A stretch of DNA of 64,000 nucleotides, taken from NCBI GenBank assembly GCA_027627225.1, contig CM051034.1, forward strand, positions 11,115,761 to 11,179,760. The letters are read 5' to 3'. The DNA is from Congeria kusceri. Its lineage: Eukaryota; Mollusca; Bivalvia; Myida; Dreissenidae. This document shows positions 12,511 to 22,619 of this stretch, piece by piece. A program made the translations under genes and the position numbers. The notes below the pieces were generated by a model. That model searched no databases. It was not told where the DNA came from and saw only the letters and a program-made list of their open reading frames with translations. Each line of letters starts with the position of its first letter. The stretch's first letter is position 1.

Positions 12511-12848
12511 ATTCTAACATGATACTCGCTATTTTTTTATAGACAAAGAACAAAATTATCGTTGTTAAACTACCCAATAAACAACGCAAAAAGAAGTCCC
12601 GATTCTGTGCGGAGCATATTAAAAAGTAGTTCCAATAACAATTGCAAAAATATATGTCAAATCATGTTAGAATCGAAATCATTTTCGAATTATCCTTGTT
12701 TATCGGCCAATAAACAACTCTTTGTCGTTCTGATGCGTGGCTATTTAACAACTCGGGCAAATGACCTCGGGGTTTAATTTCTACGCATCAGAACTCCAAA
12801 TCGTTGTTTATTGGCCGATTAACAACAATAAATAGAAAAATATTTCTT
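12511..12848 (+). mobile_element. Family F foldback element, copy 3 (near full length)
   Basis: Starts ATTCTAACATGATACTCGC and has the internal inverse ATCATGTTAGAAT at about 12661. It then has foldback arms (CTGATGCGTGG...CTACGCATCAG and GTTGTTTATTGGCCGATTAAC) and ends at ATATTTCTTAA. About 338 bp, no gene. Confidence 0.85.
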
Positions 12849-13672
12849 AAATAATACATTGTTGGAAAAAAAACGTTATTAATAGTGTCCTTCAGTCAAT
12901 ATGTGATCTTGGCAGTACTTAAAGGCAGTGGTTACAATGTGAATATCCATGGTAACCATAAGTACATTCACTATATCTAACAAATATGCTCTTATCACAT
13001 TAATAAATGTTGTTCACTCACTAAGTTTCATCTCACTGGTTCTTTCTTTTACTTCACTTTTTAAAATATTAGTTTTACGCGTTTGTCCATCTGAACCTTC
13101 TAATTCTGACAAAATATCCTATTAATTATTGTAAAGGCTTCTAGATAATTTACTCACTCTTTTTTCAAATTTAATCCACACTCATTGGTTGACGTTTTTA
13201 TTTAGTTTGTGCTTTTAATCATTTATGTTAATAGTTCAATTTCAGCAAAGTATTTAATTCTCGTAACCATTCTCTTTCAAGCCGTACTAGTTAGCAAACA
13301 TCACACATTTTCTTCTTTCTAGTGCTCTAATATCACAAGATTATTGTCAGATTTTTCTACATGGATCAATACAAACTAAGAAACAAATTAAAGAGATGTA
13401 TATTCTCTCTTCAAAAGAGACATTGAAACAAGTTTATCGAATGCTATAAAACAATGACAGTCACTTACCATATCTTGGTATTCACAGTATCGAGAAGTCG
13501 ATAATTGCTGCATTATACATGCAGCCATTCCTTTGAACTTTGAACCATTCGCAGAAAGCAAAATCATTCATGCCAGATTATTTTTTCCAGCGATTTCAAT
13601 GGCCAATTTGAGTGTCAAAATTCAGGTTTTGTTGGTCTACGATAGTACATTTGGTGAATTTAAAATACTTCA
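12849..13672. other. Gene-free AT-rich stretch
   Basis: No exon, RNA gene or bounded repeat was recognised. Confidence 0.4.
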
Positions 13673-13673
13673 C

Positions 13674-14140
13674 GAGACCTTTTCACAGATTGGAAAATTG
13701 ACAATGTCAAACATGTTGTTACCGATTCAAAAAGAAAACGTCGCCAAATAACAGGAGCGAAAAACATTTATAGTACAGAAATATTCTCGTAACAATGTGT
13801 CATAAATAAACAAAGATCGAATGAAATGGCTAAAATTTAAAAGCGTTTGTACTGCTCTTCTTCGATATTTTTCAAAACACATGTACATGTATCACTTACA
13901 TAGCGTTAAAATTACACACTGAACTAAGCGAGTCTAATATGCCTACTGTAGTGGAAAGCGTATCAAGCTTTTGATCATAAGGTCGTTAGTCCGAAACCCG
14001 ACAAATGCATATTTCTCTCGTTTCCATGGTGTTTTCATAGAGTATATGCTGTTTTGTTAGTCAACATGCCATAGAAATAGGAGCTACGACAGTTTAAGAC
14101 ATTTCTTCAGCGTACGTAAATCTGGAAATAAGTCCCTTTT
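13674..14140 (+). mobile_element. Family P piggyBac-like MITE, copy 2
   Basis: The left end GAGACCTTTTCACAGATTGG and the right end AATCTGGAAATAAGTCCCTT match the inverted termini of the best copy (52081-52572). Between them lie the CAAAACACATGTACATGTA block and a degraded tRNA-like core around CTTTTGATCATAAGGTCGTT. The TTAA target is no longer perfect. Confidence 0.65.
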
Positions 14141-14333
14141 ACTTCCAAAAAGACTCCTTATCTTTAGGAAATACACATGTATATGTCACTATACATTACA
14201 CTAAATGTTCAATGTTACAACACAGCAATGAATGGTGTTAATAAGCCGTTAATGATGGGCTGCCTACATTGCATTCTCTATCGATCTGTCATGGGCAAAT
14301 GATAAAAAACTAAGCGAGGCCAAAGATTAATGT

Positions 14334-14906
14334 TTTATTTCATGCTATGCGGTGAATGAATGAAGAATACCAGAAGGATAACCCGATCATTTCACTCTAG
14401 GTCGAGTGAAATGATAATGATTGATCATTTCACTCTTGCTTATATATGGAACTACTTTAACTTTGTTTTAATGTTTATTTTTTGAAAGTATATGAATACC
14501 CTAATCGTCAGTGTAAACATCGGCCTTTTTAAACAACAGAAAACACATAATAAAATTGAATACAAATACAGAGACGAAGACCCAGTAAGAGTGGCACTAT
14601 TTTCCCACCAGCACAGTGATCGACAATTTTGGAATCATAATGATGTCATATTTATGACGTCATAATACACAAAACTTGTGACGCTTCGGCACATCTCGCG
14701 CATTTTTTTATTTATCGTTCAAAAGCATGAAATAAAAAGAATATTTGTTTAACACAGTGTACGATCGTATTTTATTTCATTCGTGGTCATTGAAACTAGA
14801 TATTTTCACTCGTGGCTGCGCCACTCGTGAAAATATTGTTTCTATGACCACTCATGAAATAAAATACGATCTTACACTGCATTCAAACAAATATCCTCTA
14901 TTTCAT
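14334..14906 (+). repeat. Family B dispersed repeat, copy 2
   Basis: Aligns along its length with 3181-3740. This copy keeps the complete 3' foldback (14755-14879), so it is the better reference for the family. Confidence 0.8.
14755..14879. mobile_element. 125-bp hairpin MITE inside repeat B
   Basis: CAGTGTACGATCGTATTTTA at the left and TAAAATACGATCTTACACTG at the right are near-perfect inverses. The arms continue inward to the apex TTTTCACTCGTGGCTGCGCC, making an almost continuous hairpin. Confidence 0.75.
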
Positions 14907-16280
14907 TGCACTTGAAAAGATGCCATAATGGTCAGCTTTACAATTTCAATTTTACTGTAGCTTGCCGTTTGAAAAACATACACTTTACTCAACTAAAGTG
15001 AGTAATGTACTGTTGTTTAGGACTGAAAAGCAACGTATGCCCTTATTAGCAACACTTTGACATATTGTATATCATATGCATTTGGACTTTGAACATGTTG
15101 TGTATTGTAATTTTTAAAGCTTCCTTAAAACAGGAAGTGTTAATCCACACATGGCATAAACGCTGTGCCAGCAATGTAAAGATAAACATATATATGTTTT
15201 ATTGTATGTGTCAGTTACAATCATGTGGTTGTTGAAACATATTAATGCCTTTGAGGTTCATGCACTGTCTCCTGCTGGTGTGTTATTGGATGAATTATGT
15301 GCATTTGATGTATATATGATGTATATATTATACAAGTGATGTATATATGATGTATATATGATATACATAATGACGTATGTATGATGTATATATTATATAC
15401 GTGAGCTGCTTCGTAGTAGTTTGGAATTGTTGCACAACAATAAACAGCAAATTAGATTACCTATTAGTTTAAAGTTTAAAATTAGTCGAATCGACACGAC
15501 TTTGCAATTTCTTTGCTTATTTTGTCTGTTATATTAAACTTAAATGACTGCAAATATGTATGTGTCAGAATCTCATAAATATCCCAAAACAGTTATAACA
15601 CGATGTAGTATACATTATTTATACACAACGAAGTATTGGTCATAAACATCAAATTGTTTGTTTCCCTTGCAACAACTGTATTGGTTGAAATGTAAAATGT
15701 TGTTTACGAAACACACGATCACCCATTCAATATTGAGTGGGAATATATCAGTGCTAAACATCAATCTACAACTATACACACATGTATCGTGTGTTGATAT
15801 ACATGTTTGCATATCAGATAATTTATTTTAATGGACACAACTTTCAAAACCAAAAGTACGACCTTTTAGTTGCGTCAAATTAATATGATAAAACAGACAA
15901 CGTCATAATTAATAATATAGTTTGCCTACATGTAACGCCCGACTATTATTTGCATGGTTTGGGGTATTTGAAAAAAATAGGTACTAAGTACAATATGTTA
16001 GGGATTAAATAATATAAATATGGTTGCTTGTTTTGAGCTATTTGTTTTGTAATGCCAAATTAACAATAACACTAAAGGGACGTGTCGGGTCGGCCAAGTG
16101 TCAACAAGGTCAAACATAATAGTTAACCGACATCTCACGCCCCAATTTATGTCCATGGGTCGAGGTATTTCAAACAGATGATATGTACACTATTTTAGGC
16201 TTTGAATAATATACAGATAGTTGCTTGTTTGGAGCTATGTGTTTTTTATTTAAGAATTGAGTCGCATTTTTCTGCATTCC
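14907..16280. other. Gene-free stretch with an 11-bp minisatellite
   Basis: Between about 15305 and 15400 the motif TGATGTATATA is repeated about seven times with variation. Elsewhere in this stretch I see no exon or bounded element. Confidence 0.5.
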
Positions 16281-17270
16281 ATCGGTGTATAAACTGTCGG
16301 GAAAATTACGCATAATTTGCATAAACGCCGACGGCGTAATTTCCCCGACAGTTCATACAACGATGAAATTAAGAAAATATATTTCAATTCTTATAATTAC
16401 AACCAAAAGTGGATTTATAAACTTTACTTTTAACTGTCTAAGGCCCGCAACTGACGTGTAATTTACGGAATCCCCGTTTTGTTTCGGTTTCATTTTCGTC
16501 AAACGGCATTTCTAATATCTCGACAGACATTACAAATAACTGTTGACCCTTTTTATAGTGGACTTTTTGGCAAAACAAATCAAATTTTCCAATATGCGTC
16601 AACAATTTCATTGTCTGCAACACTTTGCGTCATTTTGTTTGCGTGCGTAAATGTAAACATCGTAGACGTTTGCGCAAAACAATGAAGTCATTTCGCAAAT
16701 AGCGAATGAAAGAAAACATCGTAAAGGTTCGCGCAAAATAATGACATCATTTCGCAAATACAGAATGAAAAAGTAGTACGGTCATGAATAATAACGAGGT
16801 AATTTTTTTATGCAGCCGGCGTTTATGCAAATAAGGCGTAATTTTCCCGGCAGTTCATACACCGATGAAATGAAGAAAAATACTATTCAGTTCTTATAAT
16901 TACAACCAAAAGTGGATATAAACTTTACTTGTAACTGTCTAAGGGCCGCAACTGACGTGTAGCCTCCGGATTACGAATCCCCGTTTTAGTTTCGGTTTCA
17001 TTTCTGTCGAACGGCATTTCTAATATCTCGTCAGACATTTCAAATCGCTGTGGATCATTTTGTAGTTAACTTTTAGGTAAAAAGTTACTAAAAATATTCA
17101 AATTTCTCAATATGCATTCACAATTTCTTCGTCTGCAACACAGGCAACCTATAAATCAGTCATTTTGTTTACGAACGATGGTGTACACATCGTAAACGTT
17201 CGCTCAAAACAATGACGTCATTTCGCAAATAGCGAATGAATGTAAACATCATCCGACAATATCGGAATAA
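16281..17270 (+). repeat. Tandem duplication, two units with 502-bp period, flanked by a hairpin
   Basis: CGATGAAAT at 16361 and 16863 start two roughly 430-bp units sharing AATTACAACCAAAAGTGGAT, ACGGCATTTCTAATATCTCG and ATGACGTCATTTCGCAAATA-type blocks. A strong inverted repeat (arms 16281-16311 and 16334-16364, containing ACTGTCGGGAAAATTACGC) precedes the first unit, and a single arm (about 16814-16865) precedes the second. This suggests a repeated transposon terminus. Confidence 0.75.
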
Positions 17271-17848
17271 AGGTATATAATTATGACGTATATGTAGTTA
17301 TTGAAAACTTGTTGTGGTTGTTTTTTCGTATTTACAAATCATGAATACTTGTTTCAATAGTATTAGTTAGATAAAATCGTCTTTAAATAGTATCATTCCT
17401 GTTTGAACTCACATTATGTGTATGCAATGACTGTTCGCAACAAACTGATTATCTTCCGTGTTGTCTTTCATTGTGATCACATTATGGGGATTTGTTACAG
17501 AGCACACAAATCTCAGAGGACTGGTAAAATAAACGAGTCCTATTTGTCATTTGCCAACTCGTAGAAATGTTAGACCATATGTATAACGTTGCGAAATGAA
17601 TTATAATTTCCTGGAAAGTAGGCTGTGACATAACATTAAAGCGCGGTATGATTTATGACACTTAAGATTCGAAATAAGCTACCTTATCATGTGTTTCCTA
17701 GCTGTTTGCTGTATTACTTACATACATGCAAACATCATGTTATCTATACAGGTTTGCAGAATGATGTAGATACACGCAAACCTAAGTCTCGTAGTAAAGA
17801 CACTGTATTCATTATTCATTTCATGTCTGTATTGTTTTCATACGTCGG

Positions 17849-18090
17849 GCCCAGCTAGCTCAGTTGGTAGAGCGCTGGATTGTCAATCCGGGGATCGTGA
17901 GTTCGAATCCCAGCCCGGGCACATCACTTGTGCCTCGATTCATGAGATTATAAAATTATTTCTACGGCCATTTTCCCACTACCTCTGATTCAAGTAGGGC
18001 AGTTGTCAGTTACTGGCATTAGTATGTTCACTTTTCACTGGTAAATCCCTTAGATCGGCAATGCTTGCCCAGAAAAATTGTTAGTAGGTT
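17849..18090 (+). mobile_element. tRNA-Asp-like SINE (head plus body)
   Basis: The first 73 bases (17849-17921) fold like a tRNA: D arm TAGCTCAGTTGGTAGAG, anticodon arm CTGGATTGTCAATCCGG with anticodon GTC (Asp), T loop TTCGAAT. Acceptor pairs 5-68 and 7-66 and two T-stem pairs are mismatched, so it is probably not a working tRNA gene. An unrelated body follows (TTCCCACTACCTCTGATTC, then GGCAGTTGTCAGTTACTGGC), which is the layout of a tRNA-derived SINE with a conserved central block. Confidence 0.65.
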
Positions 18091-18112
18091 ATGTTGTTTA
18101 TAGGGATGGGAC

Positions 18113-18192
18113 CGAATACTCGACTATTCGAATATTCGAATATCGGAAGATATTCGAATATAAAAAAACGAATACGAATAATCGATTTTCAA
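18113..18192. repeat. ATTCGAAT-rich palindromic low-complexity tract
   Basis: Repeated ATTCGAATATTCGAATAT palindromes, a simple self-complementary tract. Confidence 0.6.
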
Positions 18193-18362
18193 ATTTTTTA
18201 AAGAACAAAATTTCTCTTAAAAAATCATATTTTTTTCCAGTTTGATTGCAAAGTTAACATGAATTCCAGTCGTATTTCCTGCCTAGCAGGTGGGCGGGGG
18301 CAGTGTGACGTTTTTACAACACATGCCAAACATGTCCAATTAACGACAATTTATAATTGGCA

Positions 18363-18378
18363 GGGGGGGGGGGGGGGG
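18363..18378 (+). repeat. Poly-G run (16 G)
   Basis: An uninterrupted run of 16 G in an otherwise AT-rich region; length may be unreliable in the assembly. Confidence 0.8.
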
Positions 18379-18599
18379 CACGTCTTTACAAGGGCCGCGA
18401 ATTAACGGTTTGTAGAAGGTGTAAATATTACGCATTGTGCGGTGACCACTTACCAAACTCACATACGCTGGGACCTAGAACGGAATCCCGATAGCCTAGG
18501 CAAGAAGCAAGTGTACCAATAACTTCGCTAGCCGGATAGCCTCTTTGAAAATGTGTGTGTGTGATGATATTTTATCGAGTGCACCGGGATTCGCTCACA

Positions 18600-18835
18600 C
18601 CTGCTCCTCGCCAACAGAAGACTTGTTATTTATACGGTGGATAGTGCAAAGTACAGAAGATGGCGACACTAGGTCTTTTCAGTGCCCAGGTTGAAGCTCC
18701 TACTAAATACACAGCGGCACCTCAGTTTACTGTCAAATGCGAAAGACGAGTACATTTAGGATGAAGCAAAGGCTCGAACCTGCAACCCTGGGTTGTGAAG
18801 CCAATGCGTTACCACTAGACCACGGACACGGTCCC
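18600..18835 (-). mobile_element. tRNA-derived SINE, second type
   Basis: On the minus strand it starts with GTGGTCTAGTGGTAACGCAT (A box) and GTTGCAGGTTCGAGCC (B box). A body with GACAGTAAACTGAGGTGCC and GCACTGAAAAGACCTAGTG follows. It ends about 18600; the family was not named. Confidence 0.6.
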
Positions 18836-18837
18836 TT

Positions 18838-19150
18838 TTGCAAATGTGTGCATTTCGAAGTTTATGAGGTCCTTCCGCGCAAAAGCTGCGTACTGTGAGG
18901 ACCCGGGCTGTGTCGTAGCGCCCCTACCTAGTTAACATTTAAGAAATCCCAGCTATATTTCTTAACTGAAGTATCTTTTAAATTTTGGTGTGGTCTTGTG
19001 CTGTGGTGGGAACCAGGAGTGTCCCGAGAAAACTCACTTGGCCGGTATGGTGACCACTAGCCACAATCGCAATCATCGCAAACTGGATTTGAATCTCGGT
19101 CGCAGGGGTGAGAAACGAGTGTGCCAACCACTGTGCTACTAGCCAGAAAG
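18838..19150 (-). mobile_element. tRNA-derived SINE, third type (same family as 50073-50358)
   Basis: On the minus strand, GTAGCACAGTGGTTGGCACA (A box) and GAGATTCAAATCC (B box) form the head. The body has GGTCACCATACCGGCCAAGT and CACAGCACAAGACCACA, and the tail is CCTCATAAACTTCGAAATGC. The same body and tail recur on the plus strand at 50073-50358. The head is intact here but truncated there. Confidence 0.7.
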
Positions 19151-19317
19151 TTATTGAAAATACTTCGAGAGTCCATTTATTTAATTGCAGGTCACGTGAC
19201 AAATCATATTCGCCAGGTCATTCTATTTCAATTACCGGTTGTTTGATTTATGTAATTATGATTACCAACTTTCGCTATATGTAACATTAATTTATTTATG
19301 CACAAATATTGTTTCAG

Positions 19318-19533
19318 ATGCGCAAATGGCTAGAGGAACGTGGCTTGAAGCTTTGAATTCGTGTTACCAGGACAAAAAAGCTCTTGTATCATTACCAGAG
19401 CATTCCCACAATGGGTATTCATTACAAGACAGTTACGTTCCTGGATCTTTTAAACGAGAACATGTGGATGTTTTAAGAACATCTAGCTTGTGGATCGGGG
19501 ACTACATGAGTTTTCAATATCATATAGGCGACG
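19318..19533 (+). pseudogene. Paralogue exon equivalent to receptor exon 2
   Basis: AG|AT acceptor and G|GTACGT donor, both phase 1. It encodes TWLEALNSCYQDKKALVSL ... FKREHVDVLRTSSLWIGDY, which matches the receptor's TWRDASKVCRQDNKAMVTF ... FKRDHKDVLRKSSMWVGNY. It has a nine-residue insertion after the PEH stretch. The exon itself is undamaged. Confidence 0.82.
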
Positions 19534-19987
19534 GTACGTAGTGTGCATTTATTAATTATTATATTAGTGATTTTTAAGTTTTTCCACAGTTGTGCAAGGT
19601 TGTGTTTTCTTGTTTTCATCGTTGTTCTTCTTCCAATTGTTTCTGTATTTCCTTTTTTCTCTGCACATCTTTTCCTTTGTTGTTGTCTTGTCTGTCTATC
19701 ATTTATTTTATTGTTAGTAGTATATATAGATATATTAAATGCACTCGCGATGCACTTACTTGATGCACACACATATTTGTATTATTGTAAATAATTCATA
19801 TAAGATGCAAATCTAGATACCACTAATAATACAGAGTTTACAAAAAGCCAACTGTGTGTTGCCGCAAAATTCGTTGATGTGGTGACAATGCCTTATTCTC
19901 ATTCTTCAAAGTATTAGTTTGATTTGATTACCCTGGACTGTACCGGTATGCTTCAAGTTGCTTGCTCTAGCTATCGAGGCAAGTAAA

Positions 19988-20190
19988 TCATCATCATCAT
20001 CATCATAATCATCATCATTATCATCATCATCATCATTATCATCTTCATTAATAACATTAAAAACAACAGCGTCGTCATGATCATCATCTTATTATTATTC
20101 ATCAACATCTTCGTTGTCATCATTTAGTCATCGGAAACATTTTCCTATTTTTCTTCATCATTATCGCCATCGTCGTTGTCATCATCATTC
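19988..20190 (+). repeat. CAT/ATC trinucleotide microsatellite, interrupted
   Basis: Long runs of ATC repeats, interrupted, lying in an intron of the paralogue. Confidence 0.85.
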
Positions 20191-20381
20191 ATCATGTTTT
20201 ATGTCGATGCAATCATCACTTTAAGCCTTCAAGTTATTTTAGTACATATATTTTTTACGATTAAACATGTATTGATTGTTTTATTAAATAATAAAATGTT
20301 TTGGAGAAATACATGTTTTATGCCTAAAATGATTAAATGCCAACTGGACCGCAACGAAACATAAACATGATCAATTAACAG

Positions 20382-20614
20382 GTAAACCAAGATTTGGCAA
20401 CAACACAATTGGTATCAAGCAAAACGATCATGTCCTTTATGGGCGCCGGAATTGCATCAATACGAGTTTGCAAAAAAACGGCTCTTTTGGTAACGGAACA
20501 GTTGAGATAGACTGTGTGGAAACGTTGTTGGCAACTTTTACTGGACTAACTGGGTCGTTAATGCAAAGCGCATCCAGGCGTTAAACCCGTCAGCGACAAA
20601 CTGTAGGCCACTGC
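20382..20614 (+). pseudogene. Paralogue exon equivalent to receptor exon 4, frameshifted
   Basis: Starts after TTAACAG and shares NGSFGNGTVEID with NGALANGTITLD of the receptor. The downstream homology (VGNFYWTNWV against DGKAYWIDLV) is in a different frame, indicating a one-base loss near 20515-20530. The expected donor after the final Cys codon is GATATT instead of GTATGT. Confidence 0.78.
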
Positions 20615-21848
20615 GATATTATTGTTACTGCCATAAAAGGTGTTTTAAATGCCAATCAAACACGATATGCTATGTCTCTTAGATGTTCTTCGCTTAAACC
20701 TTACTTATATGAATATACATTCCATCTCATATTTTTCGGCGTAGCTGTCACTTTTGACCTATAGTTCTTGCGATAATTATGCAGCGGGAAAATTAAATGC
20801 CAATAGAATTGGGCAAATTTTCTAATTTTAGTGAATGCAAACTTACAACAATGGTTTAATGTATACCAATAAATGTTGAATACTTTTGAAGATTAAAATT
20901 TACATAATTGTTTAGATAAGCGGTTAAAATTAAGTTATAAACATATATTCGACATACACTCGAACTGAAAATAATTAAAAACAATTTTACTCATTGTGTG
21001 TCATGATCAGAATGTTATATTCATTCACATAATGAACTAACTATTTTGTTTAGCTTACATCTTCGGCTCGATCTATATATATCAATTACACTGCTACAAT
21101 TCACGGGCACGACAGTCGGTGATGTTGCCTGTTGAGCTTGCGTCACGTCTGTCTGTCAATAGTGTTAAAGTTTCTTGTGACAAGCACAAAATATAAAGTG
21201 GTAAATTTCTTGTATTTTTCCTGATAAATAAGCAAATGAACCCAGTTATGTGCAATACTTATGATACATATAGTACAGGTATATTATTTGACATAACTAT
21301 GTACACTTGTCTGATATATATAATAATTTTCATTCGTTCCCGCTATTGTTTTTCTTACAATGTTAATTTGCCTGAGAAATTCATGTATCAATCATGTTTA
21401 CGTAAATTAGGCCTACTAGTATTTAGGATATTAGGATATTTTATGTATCACTGGTGAAAACATGGGGCGTTATATGATCGGTTTATTCACGGTACATATA
21501 TTAATAATGATTGAGTTTATCTCAAATAAGTTTTGGGGCCGATACGTTTTCTTATAGTGTCCAAGAAGTCTCCTTAGTAGGGACCGAAAAATCTGGGGTC
21601 ATAGAAGTATTATATTTAGGGCTTAAAAATGACATCTCAATATTAATTTCAACGCCGATTGGCTTTTTTAAAGACATTTCTTGTTCTCTCTTTTATCATT
21701 TGTATCTTTATATGAAACTAAGTACGTTTAATTCCATAATGTAACAGTATATATCATTTACTGCCCTATTAACGAAAAAGTAAATAATTATGTATATTTG
21801 TTACGTCAGTCGTTGTTTCTGTTGCTTTACACTTTTCTTTTTTACCAG

Positions 21849-22021
21849 CCGCTTTAACCGATGTCTTTAGCTGTGGTTTCATCGAAATTATTAAACCAAC
21901 TATCCAATTCGGTGACTGTTTCCCAGAAAGAGTTTCTTATGCAACGACTCCCCGAGTACGAGCAACATAACCAGCGAGATTGTCATGCACAGGGATACTA
22001 ATAGTACTAGGAATATTACTG
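21849..22021 (+). pseudogene. Paralogue exon equivalent to receptor exon 5, frameshifted
   Basis: Starts after TTTTACCAG. It encodes VFSCGFIEIIKPTIQFGDCF against MECGYVELTEPKVQYGDCFR in the receptor. After GDCFPERV the homology continues one base out of frame (LCNDSPSTSNITSE). The GTGAGA donor survives, in the phase expected only if one base is restored. Confidence 0.78.
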
Positions 22022-22524
22022 GTGAGATCATATCGATTGTAGTGGAATATGGTTTTTAATGTTTTAGTTGTTCTAAGTGTTTCATCATAGTCATTATTAT
22101 GTCACATGTATTACAATTCGCACGTGAAATTATATTCGTTATTTGATTTAACAATGAAGAACAAATGAACGCTGGAAAATCACAAATACCAGCACAATAA
22201 TGTTTGTTACCTTGTGTCAAGCACAGTGTAAATCTAAGGATTGGAAACATACCATACCTCCTTAGTGTATGTTTGATATGCTGTAATTGTATTATTTGCG
22301 ATATATAATCTCTTGGTGTATTGTAGAGGGATATATTAATTTTAGTTACACGTGCATATCTCTCTAGGACAAGACGTAATAAACATATACCAGACAATGA
22401 TATCATGACATTTATTTATCTTATATATCTTATATAAACAGAGATTGAAGCACAGGTTTGTGTTTTATACTCATGTTTATGATACTAAAGTAGAAACAGA
22501 AGTAGAAGTAGAAGTAGCAGTGAC

Positions 22525-22611
<87 letters not shown>
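22525..22611 (+). repeat. (AGT)n microsatellite, about 29 units
   Basis: Nearly perfect AGT repeats. The poly-valine frame across it is an artefact of the repeat. Confidence 0.92.
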
Positions 22612-22619
22612 TGTAGTGC

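Larger units (their letters stand above)
19318..22021 (+). pseudogene. Decayed paralogue of the lectin-like receptor
   Basis: Three exons are homologous, in the same order and splice phase, to exons 2, 4 and 5 of the receptor at 25723-30359. They lie at 19318-19533, 20382-20614 and 21849-22021. The first is intact (216 nt). The second is 233 nt and needs a one-base shift to recover its homology; its donor GT reads GA at 20615-20616. The third is 173 nt and also needs a one-base shift before matching the receptor's ICEN-type end. In the unshifted frames, stops appear at 20582 and 21968. No equivalents of the signal-peptide exon, exon 3, the transmembrane exon or the tail exon were found. I infer a dead tandem duplicate. 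Assembly error is possible but would have to hit three sites. Confidence 0.78.

Noticed and set aside
17849..17921. Functional tRNA-Asp gene
   Set aside because: Four mismatches in the acceptor and T stems and a SINE-like body after it favour a SINE head.
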